Positions 13,850 through 15,353 of a stretch of 15,353 nucleotides of DNA are shown one piece after another (the stretch's first letter is position 1; each line of letters starts with the position of its first letter). The stretch comes from an uncultured Clostridia bacterium (GTDB taxonomy: Bacteria > Bacillota > Clostridia > Peptostreptococcales > Anaerovoracaceae), in contig CAKQOW010000056.1 of assembly GCA_934256595.1 (NCBI GenBank), forward strand, positions 1-15,353, in the 5' to 3' direction. The notes beneath the pieces were generated by a model. The model saw nothing but the letters and a program-made list of their open reading frames with translations, was not told where the DNA came from and did no database searches. The translations under genes were made by a program, and so were the position numbers.

Positions 13850-15353
13850 ATGACTGATGAAAAAAAGAAAGACAATATAAATATACCTGACGATATTGAA
13901 GAATTATTAGACGAGCTTCTTGATATGGAAGAAAAAGCGGCGGAAGAAGCCGAGGGAGAGCAGCCTGAGGTTATGGCGCTTCCTATGATTCCTCTGAGAG
14001 GACTTCACATATTCCCGAATATGGTTCTTCACTTTGACGTGGGCAGGGAAAAATCTGTAAAGGCGCTTGAAACCGCAATGGTTACAAACCAGAAGATTTT
14101 CCTTACATCACAGAAGGATGAAGATGTGGAGCTGCCTGTAAAAGACGATTACTACAGCATAGGCGTTGTGGCAAAAATCAAACAGATGCTCAAGCTTCAG
14201 GGAGATACCATCAGAGTTTTGGTGGAGGGACTTTACAGAGCCGAAATCGGCGAGATACTTCAGGAGGCGCCGTACATCAAGTGCACTCTTGAAGAAGTTG
14301 AAGAAATCATACCTGAGGAAATCACGCCGCAGATACTGGCGCTCAAGAGAAGCGTTGAAACAGCATTTGACGAATATGCTGAGCTTACCCACAAGCTTAA
14401 CGGGGAGACTCTTGGTACCGTCAAGGAAATAGACGAGCTTTCAACCTTTGCGGACATAGTGGCATCTCATCTTGATATTAAAATCGAGGAGAAGCAGGAG
14501 CTGCTTGAAATGCTTGATGTTTGCGAGAGATTAAACAAGCTCTACGAGGTTCTCATAAGAGAAATCGAGATTATGAAAATCGAGCAGGACATCTCAGCCA
14601 AGGTCAAGAGTCAGGTTAACCAGAACCAGAAGGAATACTACCTGAGAGAGCAGATGAGAGCTATTCAGGACGAGCTGGGAATTGATGAAGATGTTGAAAA
14701 CGAGCAGAACGAGTGGCTCAAAAAACTCGAAGCCCTGCATCTGCCGGAAAAAACACATCAGAAAATCGAAAAGGAAATCAAACGCTTCACCAAAATGCAG
14801 CCGATGTCGGCAGAAAGTACAGTTTCAAGAACATATATCGAAACCATACTTGCGCTGCCTTGGAACAATTCCTCAGAGGCAGAGGTTGACCTCAAGAGAG
14901 CTGAGGAGATACTTGAAGAAGACCACTACGGACTCGAAAAGGTCAAGGACAGAATACTTGAGTATATAGCTGTAATGAAGCTTACAGAAAGCCTCAAGGG
15001 ACCTATCCTGTGCCTTGTAGGCCCTCCGGGAGTAGGTAAGACATCAATAGCAAGATCAATAGCAAGATCACTTAACAGAGAATTTTTCAGAATGTCCCTT
15101 GGCGGAGTCAGAGATGAAGCCGAAATCAGAGGACACAGAAGGACATATATAGGTGCTATTCCGGGCAGAGTTATTTCAGGACTCAAGGATGCCGGGACCA
15201 ACAACCCTGTATTCCTGTTCGATGAGGTTGACAAAATTGGAGCAGACTATAAGGGTGACCCTGCTTCCGCGCTGCTGGAGGTATTAGACCCTGAACAGAA
15301 CAAGGATTATACGGACCACTACCTTGAGGTACCGTTTGACCTTTCAAAGGTAA
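13850..15353 (+). CDS. lon: ATP-dependent protease Lon (5' portion, runs off the window)
   Basis: The first 501 codons of Lon, a hexameric AAA+ serine protease that degrades misfolded and regulatory proteins; the peptidase domain lies beyond the window. An acidic tail of about 40 residues (MTDEKKKDN onward) precedes the LON substrate-binding domain, which opens with ALPMIPLRGLHIFPNMVLHF (43-62). A helical region follows (KEYYLREQMRAIQDELG, 261-277), then the AAA+ module with Walker A GPPGVGKT (391-398), LGGVRDEAEIRGHRRTYIGA (417-436) and Walker B FLFDEVDK (455-462). ATG 13850 is chosen over ATG 13846, which reads into a stop within four codons; GCAGGAGG (13835-13842) is correctly spaced. The frame remains open to the last base with no sign of damage. 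No CIRCE or other heat-shock operator was seen in the spacer. Confidence 0.96.
   Translation, partial: MTDEKKKDNINIPDDIEELLDELLDMEEKAAEEAEGEQPEVMALPMIPLRGLHIFPNMVLHFDVGREKSVKALETAMVTNQKIFLTSQKDEDVELPVKDDYYSIGVVAKIKQMLKLQGDTIRVLVEGLYRAEIGEILQEAPYIKCTLEEVEEIIPEEITPQILALKRSVETAFDEYAELTHKLNGETLGTVKEIDELSTFADIVASHLDIKIEEKQELLEMLDVCERLNKLYEVLIREIEIMKIEQDISAKVKSQVNQNQKEYYLREQMRAIQDELGIDEDVENEQNEWLKKLEALHLPEKTHQKIEKEIKRFTKMQPMSAESTVSRTYIETILALPWNNSSEAEVDLKRAEEILEEDHYGLEKVKDRILEYIAVMKLTESLKGPILCLVGPPGVGKTSIARSIARSLNREFFRMSLGGVRDEAEIRGHRRTYIGAIPGRVISGLKDAGTNNPVFLFDEVDKIGADYKGDPASALLEVLDPEQNKDYTDHYLEVPFDLSKV

Noticed and set aside
15048..15071. Tandem 12-base repeat in lon after Walker A.
   Set aside because: It encodes SIARSIARS, normal for the conserved Lon sequence at this position, so it is not an insertion.

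Overview
The window reads as chromosomal DNA of a low-to-moderate-GC Firmicute, most likely an anaerobic member of the Clostridia. The reasons are strong AGGAGG-type ribosome binding sites, sigma-A-like promoters, heavy use of AGA for arginine and ATA for isoleucine, a rubrerythrin, and the gene order tig-clpP-clpX-lon, which is common in Clostridia. Placement below class level is not supported by what I can see.

Layout. Positions 1-39 may be the last codons of a rightward gene, followed by a strong rightward terminator (64-104). Two leftward genes follow: rubrerythrin (1012-1548) and, 46 bases downstream of it, a diaminopimelate-epimerase-like protein (96-965) that lacks one of the two catalytic cysteines. 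From a well-formed promoter at 1729-1757 a compact five-gene rightward operon runs to 9571: a RimK-type ATP-grasp ligase (1811-2755), two half-ABC exporters that look like an asymmetric heterodimer (2748-4487 and 4480-6267), and two tandem, divergent GH3-family adenylate-forming proteins (6285-7979 and 8000-9571). The genes overlap by 8 bases or are 17-20 bases apart. A CYTH-domain protein with its own promoter (9717-10340) follows and ends in a good terminator. The right third holds protein quality-control genes: trigger factor (10554-11837), ClpP (11930-12511), ClpX (12524-13792) and the first 501 codons of Lon (13850 to the window end).

The tig-clpP-clpX-lon block, rubrerythrin and CYTH gene are ordinary. 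The part worth attention is the 1811-9571 operon. It combines three predicted ATP-dependent ligases (one ATP-grasp, two GH3) with an exporter and has no NRPS, PKS or carrier protein. The simplest inference is a small system that makes an amide-linked (acyl-amino-acid or peptide-like) small molecule and exports it. The product and substrates cannot be read from the sequence. Secondary points of interest are the degenerate DapF-like protein, an RNA hairpin that would cover its ribosome binding site, and a perfect 14-bp hairpin between tig and clpP that lacks a U-tract.

No tRNA, rRNA, CRISPR array, insertion sequence or attachment site was recognised. No gene-free stretch exceeds 300 bases; the longest are 1549-1810 (promoter region) and 10341-10553 (terminator plus tig promoter).
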